Positions 27,418-37,266 of a DNA stretch of 64,000 nt are shown piece by piece (position 1 is the first letter of the stretch; the number at the start of each line of letters is the position of its first letter). Location of the stretch: assembly GCF_025947145.1 (NCBI RefSeq), contig NZ_CP109999.1, positions 1,178,001 through 1,242,000 of the forward strand, written 5' to 3'. The stretch is from Flavobacterium sp. N1994. GTDB lineage: Bacteria > Bacteroidota > Bacteroidia > Flavobacteriales > Flavobacteriaceae. The position numbers and the translations under genes are program-made. The notes beneath the pieces are model-generated. The model worked only from the letters and a program-made list of their open reading frames with translations, made no database searches and was not told the origin of the DNA.

Positions 27418-28428
27418 CTATTTAAGCATCAAATCAATCATCCATCCGTAGGGATTAAATGATCCTTCATACCAATTTAATTGTTCATCCCAATAGCCAA
27501 CACAAGCATCATAACCACCATTGGCAAAGCCATAACTTATCTCAATCAACAGCGGTTTGTTTTCATTATCTAATACAAAATCATAGGCAATGCATTGGGC
27601 ATTTAGTTTTCTATTGGCTTCAAAAGCAGCTTTCACGAAACATTCGTCTATTGATTGTTTATCATATAAAATAAATCCACTACCAGAAGCTCTGAAATCA
27701 TTCTCTCTATTCATTCTTTTAATTCCAAATGCTTTTCCATCAATAACAACAATTCGAATATCAGAATCGTTATTGGCAATAAACTCTTGAAAATACAAGT
27801 AGTCCATTTCATTACCCATTACCTTAGCATAGCGCGGTGGATTAAACAATCTCGCAAACCCTTTCAAGACATCGAAAAAACTGGTTTTACCTAACTGCCA
27901 TTTTCTAAATCTTTCCTTAATACTTCCCCAACCATCATAAGCTGGAAAACCTTTTCCGAAAGCTTTATCGGCCAATGATTTGGCGTCCTCTTTTGTTTTT
28001 GCTAATTGCACGTTTTGAGAACCTGCTCCTCCTTTTAGTTTGAAAACTTTGGGAAATGAAGCGGATTCAATCCAATGATTAGCTGTTTTTTTATTATAGA
28101 AAACCCAGGTTGGAACTATATCAATTTCTAAGGCTTCTAATAAATATTTCTGTGCAACTTTATCGTCAAAATGCCATGCTGTATTAAAATCAGGGAAAAC
28201 TTTTACCCCACTCTGTTCTAAAGAAAAGAGAAGCGATTTTGCCATGATAATATCCGTTGGATTCGCCTGATGATAATGCCACATTAAAGTGGAACACCCT
28301 TTTAATTGCTGAATGATATCGCTATCATAACAATTAACCAACTTATACGGGATGTTGTTTTTATCGCAATATTCAATCCATCTAAAATGGAATAAATCAG
28401 TACTTGTATTGTTGTGGATAGCTATCAT
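27418..28428 (-). CDS. ATP-grasp (RimK-like) ligase
   Basis: A 336-residue ATP-grasp protein. FPKVFKLKGGAGSQNVQLAKT is the lysine and Gly-rich nucleotide loop, YLYFQEFIANNDSDIRIVVIDGKAFGIKRMNREND covers the central strand with the DxR motif, and FVLDNENKPLLIEISYGF supplies the C-terminal Mg-binding Glu/Asn residues. It probably joins a carboxyl group to an amine through an acyl phosphate. Its neighbours are AsnB-like (2-bp gap), CapA-like and deacetylase-like proteins, and the same kind of pairing recurs at 16772-18914. The substrate is unknown. An amino-acid ligase or uronate amidating partner is inferred from context. Confidence 0.8.
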   Translation of the reverse strand: MIAIHNNTSTDLFHFRWIEYCDKNNIPYKLVNCYDSDIIQQLKGCSTLMWHYHQANPTDIIMAKSLLFSLEQSGVKVFPDFNTAWHFDDKVAQKYLLEALEIDIVPTWVFYNKKTANHWIESASFPKVFKLKGGAGSQNVQLAKTKEDAKSLADKAFGKGFPAYDGWGSIKERFRKWQLGKTSFFDVLKGFARLFNPPRYAKVMGNEMDYLYFQEFIANNDSDIRIVVIDGKAFGIKRMNRENDFRASGSGFILYDKQSIDECFVKAAFEANRKLNAQCIAYDFVLDNENKPLLIEISYGFANGGYDACVGYWDEQLNWYEGSFNPYGWMIDLMLK

Positions 28429-28429
28429 T

Positions 28430-30322
28430 TTAATCTAAATAGTGTTGTGCCCATAATTCAAAACCTAACATCAACCAGATAGCATCCATTTGATCTGATG
28501 AGGCATGATCAATATTTTGCATCCAAGAATTTAATTCCTTTACTTCAAATAGACCTCTATTTTTTATTTTAGGCGCAATTTGTGTATTCCATTTTTCTTT
28601 GAAAACGGTAGATGAAAAAAATTCTCTTAACGGAATTCCGAATCCCATTTTATCTCTGTAAGCAAAGTCTTCACCAAATTTGGTAGCACAAATATCTTTG
28701 AGTAAAATTTTACTTTCCTCTTTTCCGTTATGTTTTCCTGTCAATAAATCACCTGAAATATTTAAAGAGGTAGTAACCATATTATTATCTAAAAAAGGCA
28801 CCCTGTTTTCAATAGAATGAGCCATCGACATTTTATCTTGACGCATTAACAAATCAGGCAAATAAGTTAGCAATTCGTATTTTCTTTGCTTAAGACTGGT
28901 ATTCCCTTTTAATTTCTTTAGAAGTTGTACTCTTTCAGTTATGGCATTGTCAAGTTTGAAATTAGACTTCAACGCATGAGCTGTGGCCAAACTTCCAAAG
29001 GCAGTTTCCATAACCATTCTTTTATTGGCATTGAAAAAATAGTTCAAATATTCAAAAGCAAAATTGATATTTCTTTTCAAACCACCTAAAAATTGTCTTT
29101 TAAAATAAGGGAACTGAAGCGCTCTAACAAATCGGCTATAACCCGCGAGACATTCATCTGCTCCTTCTCCACTCAACAAAACCGTAACATGTTTTTTGGC
29201 TTCTTGACTTAATAAATAAATTCCAATGGTATTAGGATGATTCATGGGCTGTTCAAAATGCCAAATTGCTTTCTCCAACACCTCAAAATAGTATTGAGCA
29301 TCCATTTCAAATTTATGAGCCTTTAGATCTAATTGCTGAGCAACTTTATCAATAAATTTTTCTTCCGAAAAACGGGGGTCTTTAAAAATAATGGAAATGG
29401 TCTCAAGATTCCCTTCTTTCAAGGACTCGGCGGCATAATAACTTACTAAAGAGGAATCGACACCACCGGAAAGCTGGCAACCTAGTTTCACATCGCTTAT
29501 CATTTGGGAATCGACACTTTTCTGAAGTGCATTCTCTAATTGATACTGTGCTTGATTACTTGGAATAGTATTAGTCCCTTCTTTGTCTAATTCATAATAG
29601 GTATGCGATTGAATTTTTCCACTTTTAATACTTAAATAAGTACCCGGAATACAATTGGTAATGTTTTTAAACAAAGTATCATTGATAACATTTCTGAACA
29701 ATAAAAACTCATCTAATTTACTGAAATCGGGTTCGAATTTAAAGTTTGCCAATGCTTTAAAACTTTTCATTTCTGATGCAAAAGCTAATCTTCCCTTTTC
29801 TTGTAAAAGGTATAACGGTTTAATTCCAAATCGATCTCGAGCCAGAAATAAGGTGTCTAATTCCAAGTCATAAATTGCCATAGCAAACATTCCGTTGAGC
29901 ATTGAAATCATTTTTTTCATGCCGTATTCAGTGTACAAATGCAGAATAACTTCAGTATCAGAGGTGCTTTTAAACTTATATCCTTTTTGCTCTAACTCGG
30001 GTTTAAAATCAAAAGCATTGTAAATCTCTCCGTTCATCATTAGAATCACTTTTTCATTTGGGCTAACCATTGGTTGGTGTCCCATTGGAGAAAGATCTAA
30101 TATGCTTAAACGGTTAAAACCAAAGATTAGATCACTTGGTTTTTTAAAATTCACTTCTTCTGCAATAGAAACATTTTCAAAAGACTTCTCTACTGTATTA
30201 ATCGCTACAATACCTGAATCATCAGGTCCACGATGCTTTTGAATTGAGAGCATTTGACGAATAATTTGATTATTCGAATCTTTTTGGTCATTAAAATAAT
30301 AATATCCTGTAAATCCGCACAT
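28430..30322 (-). CDS. asnB: Asparagine synthetase, glutamine-hydrolysing type
   Basis: A 630-residue class II (Ntn) amidotransferase. The nucleophile Cys2 follows the initiator Met in MCGFTGYYY. QKHRGPDDSG and NGEIYNAF form the glutaminase domain. CQLSGGVDSSLVSYYAAE is the ATP-pyrophosphatase loop. In polysaccharide loci such proteins often amidate a uronic acid carboxylate to a uronamide and do not make free asparagine. The adjacent ATP-grasp and CapA-like genes support a polymer-modification role here. The gene lies in the middle of the run with gaps of 2 bp or less on both sides. Confidence 0.9.
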   Translation of the reverse strand: MCGFTGYYYFNDQKDSNNQIIRQMLSIQKHRGPDDSGIVAINTVEKSFENVSIAEEVNFKKPSDLIFGFNRLSILDLSPMGHQPMVSPNEKVILMMNGEIYNAFDFKPELEQKGYKFKSTSDTEVILHLYTEYGMKKMISMLNGMFAMAIYDLELDTLFLARDRFGIKPLYLLQEKGRLAFASEMKSFKALANFKFEPDFSKLDEFLLFRNVINDTLFKNITNCIPGTYLSIKSGKIQSHTYYELDKEGTNTIPSNQAQYQLENALQKSVDSQMISDVKLGCQLSGGVDSSLVSYYAAESLKEGNLETISIIFKDPRFSEEKFIDKVAQQLDLKAHKFEMDAQYYFEVLEKAIWHFEQPMNHPNTIGIYLLSQEAKKHVTVLLSGEGADECLAGYSRFVRALQFPYFKRQFLGGLKRNINFAFEYLNYFFNANKRMVMETAFGSLATAHALKSNFKLDNAITERVQLLKKLKGNTSLKQRKYELLTYLPDLLMRQDKMSMAHSIENRVPFLDNNMVTTSLNISGDLLTGKHNGKEESKILLKDICATKFGEDFAYRDKMGFGIPLREFFSSTVFKEKWNTQIAPKIKNRGLFEVKELNSWMQNIDHASSDQMDAIWLMLGFELWAQHYLD

Positions 30323-30323
30323 A

Positions 30324-31454
30324 CTATTTATTAGGGTTTATGGATTGTAAAAGAATATCTCGGTGCGCTTCACATTGAATCAAATTAGTGTAAAGCAGTT
30401 TCTTTTTTTTAGTAATAATTGATGGCAAAAGGCCACGTTTGTAAAGGCTGGACATAATTTTTCCTTTATAAGGCTGAATCCAAGTGTTCATAACCGCTTT
30501 CCAAGTTTCTGCATACTTTTGAAATTCAGCTTCCAACTTTGCATCATCGGCAATGATAACATTCAATTTATCTAGGTGGGTCATCATGGTTTTTTTATCT
30601 TCATCTTTTAATAAAGTAAGACCAACAGCATCGTTATTTTGGGAAACAAATTCCATTTCAAAAGTTATAGGCTTGTTTTTTTCGAATGCTAAGCGAAGTA
30701 TCATTCCTTTGTTCCAAGGTTTATTCCTTAGTCCTTCCCAATCGAAACAAAAATTTCCAAGACTGTAAAAAATTGGAGAATCATGATGCACCTCGTAACC
30801 AGAAATAATATGGGTATGATGGGCTACAACAGCATTGGCTCCAGCATCAACAAAAAAGCGATACCATTTTTTCATTCTTGGACTTGGCAATTCATAATGC
30901 TCGTGACCACCATGAGCAATGACAATAACAAAATCAGCACATTTTTTAGCAGTTTGTATCTGATTAAAAACATTTGCTAAATCAATAGGATGACAACCTG
31001 GATTGGAGTCATGAGTTGTGGTCCATTCGTTTTCGGTAATGTTTATAAAAGCTATAGTGCAATCGTCTTTTTTCCAATAAAAAGTTTTAGAAGCTTCTTC
31101 AAAATTAGCACCGCTACCTAACCAAGAAATTTTATTTTTAGTCAAAGTTTCATAGGTTTCTTGCATTCCTTTCCAACCATAATCTTTAAAATGATTATTG
31201 GCAGTGGCTACTACTTCACAATTCAAATGATTTAAAATAGTTGCCGTTTCTGGATGAGCTTTAATATGTGGTCCTGTTTTGTTAATTCCATCAACAGCAT
31301 TAGTTAAAGGGCATTCTAAATCAAGAACATTTAAATCGTTTTGGTCAAAAAAAGTTTTGACTTCTTGAAATAGAGGTTGCCAATTGTTCGCTTTAAATTC
31401 ATTTTCAACGCGAAGCCATGGGCAAAAATCGCCAGTAAAACCTATTTTAATCAT
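30324..31454 (-). CDS. CapA family (PGA biosynthesis-like) metallophosphatase-fold protein
   Basis: A 376-residue CapA/PgsA-type protein. IGFTGDFCPWL, LDLECPLTN, VVATANNHFKDYGW, VIAHGGHEHYE and ANAVVAHHTHIISGYE are the successive metal-ligand motifs of the family, and SLGNFCFDW is a conserved late segment. CapA proteins are linked with poly-gamma-glutamate synthesis and transport, but solo members are widespread in polysaccharide loci with unknown function. No signal peptide is evident. It overlaps the upstream deacetylase-like gene by four bases. Confidence 0.88.
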   Translation of the reverse strand: MIKIGFTGDFCPWLRVENEFKANNWQPLFQEVKTFFDQNDLNVLDLECPLTNAVDGINKTGPHIKAHPETATILNHLNCEVVATANNHFKDYGWKGMQETYETLTKNKISWLGSGANFEEASKTFYWKKDDCTIAFINITENEWTTTHDSNPGCHPIDLANVFNQIQTAKKCADFVIVIAHGGHEHYELPSPRMKKWYRFFVDAGANAVVAHHTHIISGYEVHHDSPIFYSLGNFCFDWEGLRNKPWNKGMILRLAFEKNKPITFEMEFVSQNNDAVGLTLLKDEDKKTMMTHLDKLNVIIADDAKLEAEFQKYAETWKAVMNTWIQPYKGKIMSSLYKRGLLPSIITKKKKLLYTNLIQCEAHRDILLQSINPNK

Positions 31455-32566
31455 ATATATTTAGATAATTCATCGGTGGTAATAAACTTTGCTTCTGGCC
31501 ACTTTTTTACTATTGCTTTCAGTAATTGATTTAAATCACTCAAACCTCTCTCTCCATTTTTCGAGTTGATATAGCCTACAAAGTTAATTCTATGAGAACA
31601 AATCACAGCAGGTTTTGAGAATAAAAAAGCTGCTTGAATTTGAGCTAAACAACTATCTACCCAATTTTTTTGAGGCAACATACTTGGTTCAAAAAAGCAG
31701 TTGCGGATATTGTAACGCAATCCATTTTGCTGATGACCAAAACTATGTCGAATCGATTCGTATTCATTAAAAACTCCCGTTGGTTGTAACTGTGAGCGTA
31801 AACTCTGAATCCATTCTATACCTTGACTAGCTAAAAAAGGTTCTAATTTTGTATCCCAATTGTAGCAAGGAGCAATAAAGCTTTTAGGTTTGAAACCGAA
31901 ATGTTCTGCAAAAATTTTCAGTCCTTCTGCAATAATGATTTCATGTTGTTTTATTTCGTCTTGGGTGTCCCAATCATAGGCTTCCATAAAACTATAATCT
32001 CCATCTCCAGAATAAGTAGTTTGCTGATCAAAAGAGATTAGTATGTCCTCATTTTTTGATTGCAAAGCTTTCATCCAACGCTTTACATTTAAATGCTCAC
32101 GACCATGAAACTGCGGATGAAAAACACCATTTTCGCCACCTTGTTTCCAAAGTTGAAAATTGTTCTGATGTTTTGGATATCGTTTAAATGTTTCTGTAAA
32201 AGATTCCCAAAAATACTCCTGAAAATCATGAGCTTTAATTTTCTCGAAATCTGGATTTGCCATAATGCTATTGGCTGTAATAACCGCCGGTTTCCCGTCA
32301 CTTCCTTTATAAAGTTGCAACACTTCGAATAATTTTTCTAAATCATCTTGAGATGCTAGGGCATCATTTTTATAGATACTATTGGCAATTCCAAACCCTT
32401 TTTGTTCAAAATAGCTAACCGTTTCTTTTGAAGGTGTTCGAATAGCTCCCCAATCATCAGACTCGATAATAATAAGTTTTTCTTTTATAGAAATTCCTTT
32501 CTTATTGATATCAACTCCTGTTGCGAAAGATTTTAGAAATGAAATTTTATTGGTAAACAAAGACAT
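31451..32566 (-). CDS. Polysaccharide deacetylase-like protein, copy 2
   Basis: A 371-residue paralogue of the protein at 17781-18914. It shares D37-D38 in IESDDWGAIR, the H-x3-H of FHGREHLNV, CSHRINFVG and the tail IVKKWPEAKF with TDELSKYI. The middle domain also matches in register. It lacks a signal peptide. This copy is followed by CapA-, AsnB- and ATP-grasp-like genes, so both copies occur next to ATP-grasp proteins. A role in deacetylating a sugar before ligation is inferred. The reaction is unproved. Confidence 0.65.
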   Translation of the reverse strand: MSLFTNKISFLKSFATGVDINKKGISIKEKLIIIESDDWGAIRTPSKETVSYFEQKGFGIANSIYKNDALASQDDLEKLFEVLQLYKGSDGKPAVITANSIMANPDFEKIKAHDFQEYFWESFTETFKRYPKHQNNFQLWKQGGENGVFHPQFHGREHLNVKRWMKALQSKNEDILISFDQQTTYSGDGDYSFMEAYDWDTQDEIKQHEIIIAEGLKIFAEHFGFKPKSFIAPCYNWDTKLEPFLASQGIEWIQSLRSQLQPTGVFNEYESIRHSFGHQQNGLRYNIRNCFFEPSMLPQKNWVDSCLAQIQAAFLFSKPAVICSHRINFVGYINSKNGERGLSDLNQLLKAIVKKWPEAKFITTDELSKYI

Positions 32567-32589
32567 TATTACTTGTTAATAGATTGATT

Positions 32590-33786
32590 TTATTTAAACA
32601 AATCAATAAGTGGGGTATTAATATTGGTAAACATAACCACTAAAGGATTAGTTAATGTGGTGATATTAAAATAGTCAAAGGATAAACGAACTGAAATGAT
32701 ACAAAACAAAATTAACATTGGCGAAAGCCATTTAACCCCTTTAGCAATAAGAAGTTCTTTGCTATTTGATACAATAATGAAAGAAACTGCTAAAGAAAAA
32801 AGAAAGGCTACATTTAAATAACGACCACCTGAGGGAAGTAAACTCAAAACATTAGCAACGGATAAAAACAATAAAGTAAATCCTAATAATTTTCGAGCCT
32901 GAGCTGATGGGCTTGATTTAAAAAATAAAATTGAAATAAAAATAACAGTAAAATAGGTTAGTATTTTTTTATAATACAAAACATACCAATTAACAGCAAC
33001 ACTGGCTTCCTCGTATCCTTCTAGATAATCATCATTAAAATAAGTTTTAACTTTTGGCAACATAAAATCGGGCAAATTAGATTCTAGTGCACTTCTAATA
33101 AAATCAATATTAAGTTCAACAATAAAGAAACTGGCAATATAAAATAGATATAAAATCCTAAAATTCAAACGAACTAAACTATAAGCAATTAATAAAGCTA
33201 CAGGTAGTATAAAAGAAAAGTGAATCAAAAAACTACAAGAAGCTATGAGTATTCCCTTTTTTTTATTTTGATATAAATATAAAAAGGCTCCATAAAAAAA
33301 GACATGAGCTGCTGTCCACATTCGAACGGCATTTAAAGTCCAAAATCCAACAACAAAACTAAAGGCAATTAATAATAAAATTTGTTCCCATGCTAATTTC
33401 CCCTTAGATTGATTTAAAACTAAACCTATGTTATTGACGTAAAAATAACCAAACACTAAACCATAAAATAAGTAAAGAATGTTTCCATTATTTGTAAAAA
33501 AAGAAAATACATAAGTTACTACAGCAACATAAATATCCAATTGACCATCTTCTTCACTATAAAAACTGTTTTTAATATTATCAAAACTTTTATTGCTAGC
33601 ATACATGCTTTCAAGATTATGAACATATCTGGCACTATCAACTGAATCACTTTTCACCATCGACATACCAAAAAAAGCTACAAAAGCTATCATTGTTGGT
33701 TTTGCCCACGAACTTCTATAGTTTTTTATGGCGTTAATAAACCCCAGAAAAGGAAAAATAATAAAATAAAAAATAGCGTTTTTCAT
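32590..33786 (-). CDS. EpsG-family membrane protein, candidate Wzy polymerase
   Basis: A 398-residue polytopic membrane protein resembling EpsG, with around ten hydrophobic segments and a long loop around residues 44-80 rich in acidic and aromatic residues (DSARYVHNLESMY). EpsG-type proteins are the usual Wzy-like polymerases in Bacteroidota loci, joining lipid-linked repeat units in the periplasm. No other polymerase candidate is evident, and a Wzx flippase is encoded at 45590-47074. Polymerases lack firm sequence signatures, so this call rests on family resemblance and context. Confidence 0.75.
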   Translation of the reverse strand: MKNAIFYFIIFPFLGFINAIKNYRSSWAKPTMIAFVAFFGMSMVKSDSVDSARYVHNLESMYASNKSFDNIKNSFYSEEDGQLDIYVAVVTYVFSFFTNNGNILYLFYGLVFGYFYVNNIGLVLNQSKGKLAWEQILLLIAFSFVVGFWTLNAVRMWTAAHVFFYGAFLYLYQNKKKGILIASCSFLIHFSFILPVALLIAYSLVRLNFRILYLFYIASFFIVELNIDFIRSALESNLPDFMLPKVKTYFNDDYLEGYEEASVAVNWYVLYYKKILTYFTVIFISILFFKSSPSAQARKLLGFTLLFLSVANVLSLLPSGGRYLNVAFLFSLAVSFIIVSNSKELLIAKGVKWLSPMLILFCIISVRLSFDYFNITTLTNPLVVMFTNINTPLIDLFK

Positions 33787-34895
33787 TATAATAATGCTGA
33801 AAATTGAGAAGCAACATTTTCAATACGGTAATTGTCTTTTTCTGGTAAAACCATTTTTCCTATATAATTTCCTTTTAAAAAATCATGAAAAACAATTGAA
33901 TCAAAGTTACCAAAAGTAATACTTAATACTGGTTTATCGATAATAAGATAGTCAATCAATTTACTTGGTGTTTGTGTGTGACCTACATTTTCAAAGTTAA
34001 CTACAAAATGCATTTTCGATAATTCATAGAGTAATTTTTCTCTGGCAACTATGGGTTGTAGAATGATTCTACCATTGCTTGCTTCGACAAATGGTGCTAC
34101 AAATTGTGGAGTGGTAGTATAAATATGAAACTCAAATTTAAAACTGTCGTCCAAACCGTTAAGATAATTTAGAAACTCAGAGGGATCGCGTCTTCCAGGA
34201 ATAAACATTCCGGCATAGCCAAAAATAATTTTGTTCTGGTCCAGGGCACCTTCATACAATGTCACATCTTCAAAACGAAAACCTTGTGGAATGACTTTAA
34301 TTTTTTGATGGAATTCCGGATAATATCCCAGAATAGAGTTTTGGGTCGGAACAGTTATGAAATTAGTTTTTTTACAGAACCATTTTTCTACCCATCCAAA
34401 ATAAAAAGGAGGTTTAAAAGTGTCATTTTCCTGTCCCATATAAGGGTCTCCACAATCGGCTATCCATGTTTTAGCAATTTGATTATTTTTCGACCAAACG
34501 CGAGCAACACCCCAATGTATTGGATAGGGAACAGCAATAGAAATTAAAGCATCATACCCTTTTTCATTCTTAAGCGCTTTTTTAACCAATGAAACCAACT
34601 GAATCGATGGATATTCAAATAACAAGGATGAAAACCTTGCCACTATTCTTCTGAATAATAGTGCGATTCCACTACCTTTTACTACTGGTCTTGGCCAAGT
34701 CAGTTTTCCTAAATCGATAACCTTAAAATTATGCTTAAGAGCATAAGCTTCAAGTCCGTCACGAAAATGGGTACAAACCGTTATTTCATTTCCTTGTCTG
34801 ACAAGTTCTTTTGCTAATTCGGTAGCTCTAAAAGAACGAGGGGATATTTCGGGATAAAAACCGTTACAGACTATTAGTATTTTTTTAGAATTCAT
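33786..34895 (-). CDS. Glycosyltransferase, GT4-like
   Basis: A 369-residue GT-B glycosyltransferase. The N-terminus KILIVCNGFYPEISPRSFRATELAKELVRQGNEITV is the acceptor-domain opening, and GYAGMFIPGRRDPSEFLNYL in the C-terminal half is the donor-domain start. The usual C-terminal E-x7-E is weak here: QTPSKLIDYLIIDKPVLSI carries the related segment. It shares one base with the downstream EpsG-like gene and has a 6-bp gap from the SGNH protein gene. Confidence 0.8.
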   Translation of the reverse strand: MNSKKILIVCNGFYPEISPRSFRATELAKELVRQGNEITVCTHFRDGLEAYALKHNFKVIDLGKLTWPRPVVKGSGIALLFRRIVARFSSLLFEYPSIQLVSLVKKALKNEKGYDALISIAVPYPIHWGVARVWSKNNQIAKTWIADCGDPYMGQENDTFKPPFYFGWVEKWFCKKTNFITVPTQNSILGYYPEFHQKIKVIPQGFRFEDVTLYEGALDQNKIIFGYAGMFIPGRRDPSEFLNYLNGLDDSFKFEFHIYTTTPQFVAPFVEASNGRIILQPIVAREKLLYELSKMHFVVNFENVGHTQTPSKLIDYLIIDKPVLSITFGNFDSIVFHDFLKGNYIGKMVLPEKDNYRIENVASQFSALL

Positions 34896-34901
34896 AGGTT
34901 A

Positions 34902-35813
34902 TTAAAACTTAATGCTATTTAAATGGTTGGCCAATTCATCCGAAAATAATAATGCGCCATTATTTTTCAAATGTGTTCTATCATAAAAATAATCTTTGTT
35001 TTTATAAATAGGATTTTCATCATTATATTCATAAAAATCAATATTGTTTCCTGCTAATTGCAATACTCGTTCTTTAAATTTCAAATCCATAGAATCAAAT
35101 AATGGAGGGAATACCAAGACCAATTTTATATTCTTTTGTTTACAAATAGCTATAATTTTTCTGAAACTTTCTTGCTTTACTTTTAATTCATTTACGATTC
35201 TATATTTTTCAATAGTAGTTGATGGTGTCCAATCTTCACCTTTCTTTTGAAAACTTATGGGCATTGACCCATCAGCAAAAAGAGTATCTAAATCAGTGAA
35301 TTTTTTTTGACTGATATCAAAATTGGCTTTATTCATTCTATGCAAAGCGAATAGATAAGACATAACCTTATTTTTTTCTCCTCTTGAAACCAATTCATTA
35401 TTGATATAATTGTATTTTACCAAAGGATATAATCTATCTAACCTAAAATTTAAAATCGAATCTGGTAAAAATTCCATAGGATAATCCATAAAAAGCAGGA
35501 TTAATTTTGGAGCTTTATTGAATTTAACTAATGTTCTAACTATAAACTCATGAAACTCAATATCTGAACCTGGATACGATAAGTTATAAGCTGAATGATG
35601 TGTTTTCATTTCTAATTCAGAAGCGATAATATTTCTCGCTCCTCTTGAAGAACCAATAACTACAATTTCTTTATTAATTTTTCCATTGATCAATAATTCC
35701 AGACGTTTATCTATTTCTTTGCTAGGCGATATGACGATAAATGCTATAAATATTTTATCAAATACAAAAAACAACATTCCAAAAGATACTATTTTTATAA
35801 TGAACTTTTTCAT
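34902..35813 (-). CDS. SGNH-like partner of the MBOAT acyltransferase
   Basis: A roughly 303-residue protein with an N-terminal membrane anchor (MKKFIIKIVSFGMLFFVFDKIF) and an SGNH-hydrolase-like domain. VVIGSSRGARN contains the GxS-type nucleophile, and YDRTHLKNNGALLF supplies the D-x2-H pair. Such proteins transfer acyl groups at the membrane surface, as in the AlgI/AlgJ and PatA/PatB systems. I chose ATG at 35813, which leaves one base after the MBOAT stop. A longer reading starts at 35870 but adds a 19-residue extension lying inside the MBOAT gene. Confidence 0.7.
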   Translation of the reverse strand: MKKFIIKIVSFGMLFFVFDKIFIAFIVISPSKEIDKRLELLINGKINKEIVVIGSSRGARNIIASELEMKTHHSAYNLSYPGSDIEFHEFIVRTLVKFNKAPKLILLFMDYPMEFLPDSILNFRLDRLYPLVKYNYINNELVSRGEKNKVMSYLFALHRMNKANFDISQKKFTDLDTLFADGSMPISFQKKGEDWTPSTTIEKYRIVNELKVKQESFRKIIAICKQKNIKLVLVFPPLFDSMDLKFKERVLQLAGNNIDFYEYNDENPIYKNKDYFYDRTHLKNNGALLFSDELANHLNSIKF

Positions 35814-35814
35814 A

Positions 35815-37251
35815 TTAAAATTGGAAGTATATAAATTGTTGTTCTTTGGTTGAGAACAAGAAAATGGCACATATCAAGAGCATATAGAAACCTTGTCTAA
35901 TAAGTTTTGGCCAATTTAATCCAAATTTATTTAGGGCAAATTCTTCTTCACGTCCAAACCATTCAATGGTCATAAAAAAGGCAATAAAAAAGAGCAATAG
36001 ATAAGGCATCACTGTAGGGAAAGTAAATAGCGTTTCCGAAAACAATTTTTTTAGATATAAAAAAGCATTTCCTATACTCGATGCTCTAAAAAATATCCAA
36101 GCCAACACCGTTAGGAGAAAAGTAACCGTAATAGATAAAAACTCTTTGACACTTGGCAAATATTTTCCACGAGCTACTATCTCAAGATTATTCCGATTCG
36201 TGTTGAAAATTATAGATGGCATTATGAATAACGCATTTAAAAATCCCCATGCAATAAAAGTCCAATTAGCGCCATGCCAAAAACCGCTAACTAGAAAAAT
36301 GATGAATGTGTTTCTAACTTTCATCCAAGTTCCGCCTTTACTACCCCCTAAAGGAATATATAAATAATCTCTAAACCAAGTCGATAATGATATATGCCAA
36401 CGACGCCAGAATTCAGCAATATCTCTAGAAAAATATGGGAAGGCAAAATTTCGAAGTAATTCAATCCCGAAAAGTCGGGCGGTTCCTAAAGCAATATCTG
36501 AGTAGCCTGAAAAATCGCCATAAATTTGAAAAGTGAAAAATAAAGCTCCTAAAAATAAGTTACTTCCTGATTGATGTCCAACATCGTTAAAAATTTGATT
36601 TGCGTAAATCGCACATTGATCGGCAATCACAATTTTTTTAAACAATCCCCACAAAATTTGTCTCAAACCATCAATAGCTTTAGAATATTGAAAAATTCTT
36701 TTGACCTTTATTTGTGGTAATAAATGGGTTGCTCTTTCTATTGGCCCAGCTACTAAAAGAGGAAAGAAACTAACAAAAACAGCGTACTCTACAAAGTTTT
36801 TTTCTGCTGGAATTCTTTTTTTATAAATATCGATTACATAGGATAATCCGTGAAAAGTATAGAATGAAATCCCAACAGGAAGTATCACTTTTAAGGTCCA
36901 AGGATTAACCTGCAACCCAAAGTTAGCAATCAATTCTGAGAAAGATTTTGCGAAAAAGTTATAGTATTTAAAAATTCCTAAAAATCCAAGGTTAACAATA
37001 ATACTTAACCAAAACCAAAATCTTCTTTGTTTACCATTTTCTGATTCATGCATTTTTAGTCCTGTGAAATAATCTAAAAGTGTAGAGAAGATTAATAAAA
37101 ACATGAATCTCCAATCCCAACAGGCATAAAAGAAATAACTTGAAACTAGAATCAACAAATTCTGGAGTTTCAGATTTTTATTTGCAAAAAACCAATAGAG
37201 AATAAAAACTATTGGAAGGAAAATTGCAAAATTTATAGAATTAAAAAGCAT
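35815..37251 (-). CDS. MBOAT-family O-acyltransferase (AlgI-like)
   Basis: A 478-residue polytopic membrane protein of the MBOAT family. The catalytic His lies in SGFWHGANWTFIAWG. WRRWHISLSTWFRDYLYIPLGG is the other family signature, and LLVAGPIERATHLLPQ precedes it. AlgI-type proteins pass an acetyl or other acyl group across the membrane to a periplasmic SGNH-type acceptor enzyme. The SGNH-like gene follows one base downstream and fits as that partner. The product is probably O-acylation of the growing or completed polysaccharide. Confidence 0.93.
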   Translation of the reverse strand: MLFNSINFAIFLPIVFILYWFFANKNLKLQNLLILVSSYFFYACWDWRFMFLLIFSTLLDYFTGLKMHESENGKQRRFWFWLSIIVNLGFLGIFKYYNFFAKSFSELIANFGLQVNPWTLKVILPVGISFYTFHGLSYVIDIYKKRIPAEKNFVEYAVFVSFFPLLVAGPIERATHLLPQIKVKRIFQYSKAIDGLRQILWGLFKKIVIADQCAIYANQIFNDVGHQSGSNLFLGALFFTFQIYGDFSGYSDIALGTARLFGIELLRNFAFPYFSRDIAEFWRRWHISLSTWFRDYLYIPLGGSKGGTWMKVRNTFIIFLVSGFWHGANWTFIAWGFLNALFIMPSIIFNTNRNNLEIVARGKYLPSVKEFLSITVTFLLTVLAWIFFRASSIGNAFLYLKKLFSETLFTFPTVMPYLLLFFIAFFMTIEWFGREEEFALNKFGLNWPKLIRQGFYMLLICAIFLFSTKEQQFIYFQF

Positions 37252-37266
37252 AGATGGCGGATAAGT

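Noticed and set aside
35814..35870. The 19-residue N-terminal extension of the SGNH-like protein
   Set aside because: It lies in the MBOAT gene end and does not look like a signal peptide; the ATG at 35813 precedes a normal membrane anchor.
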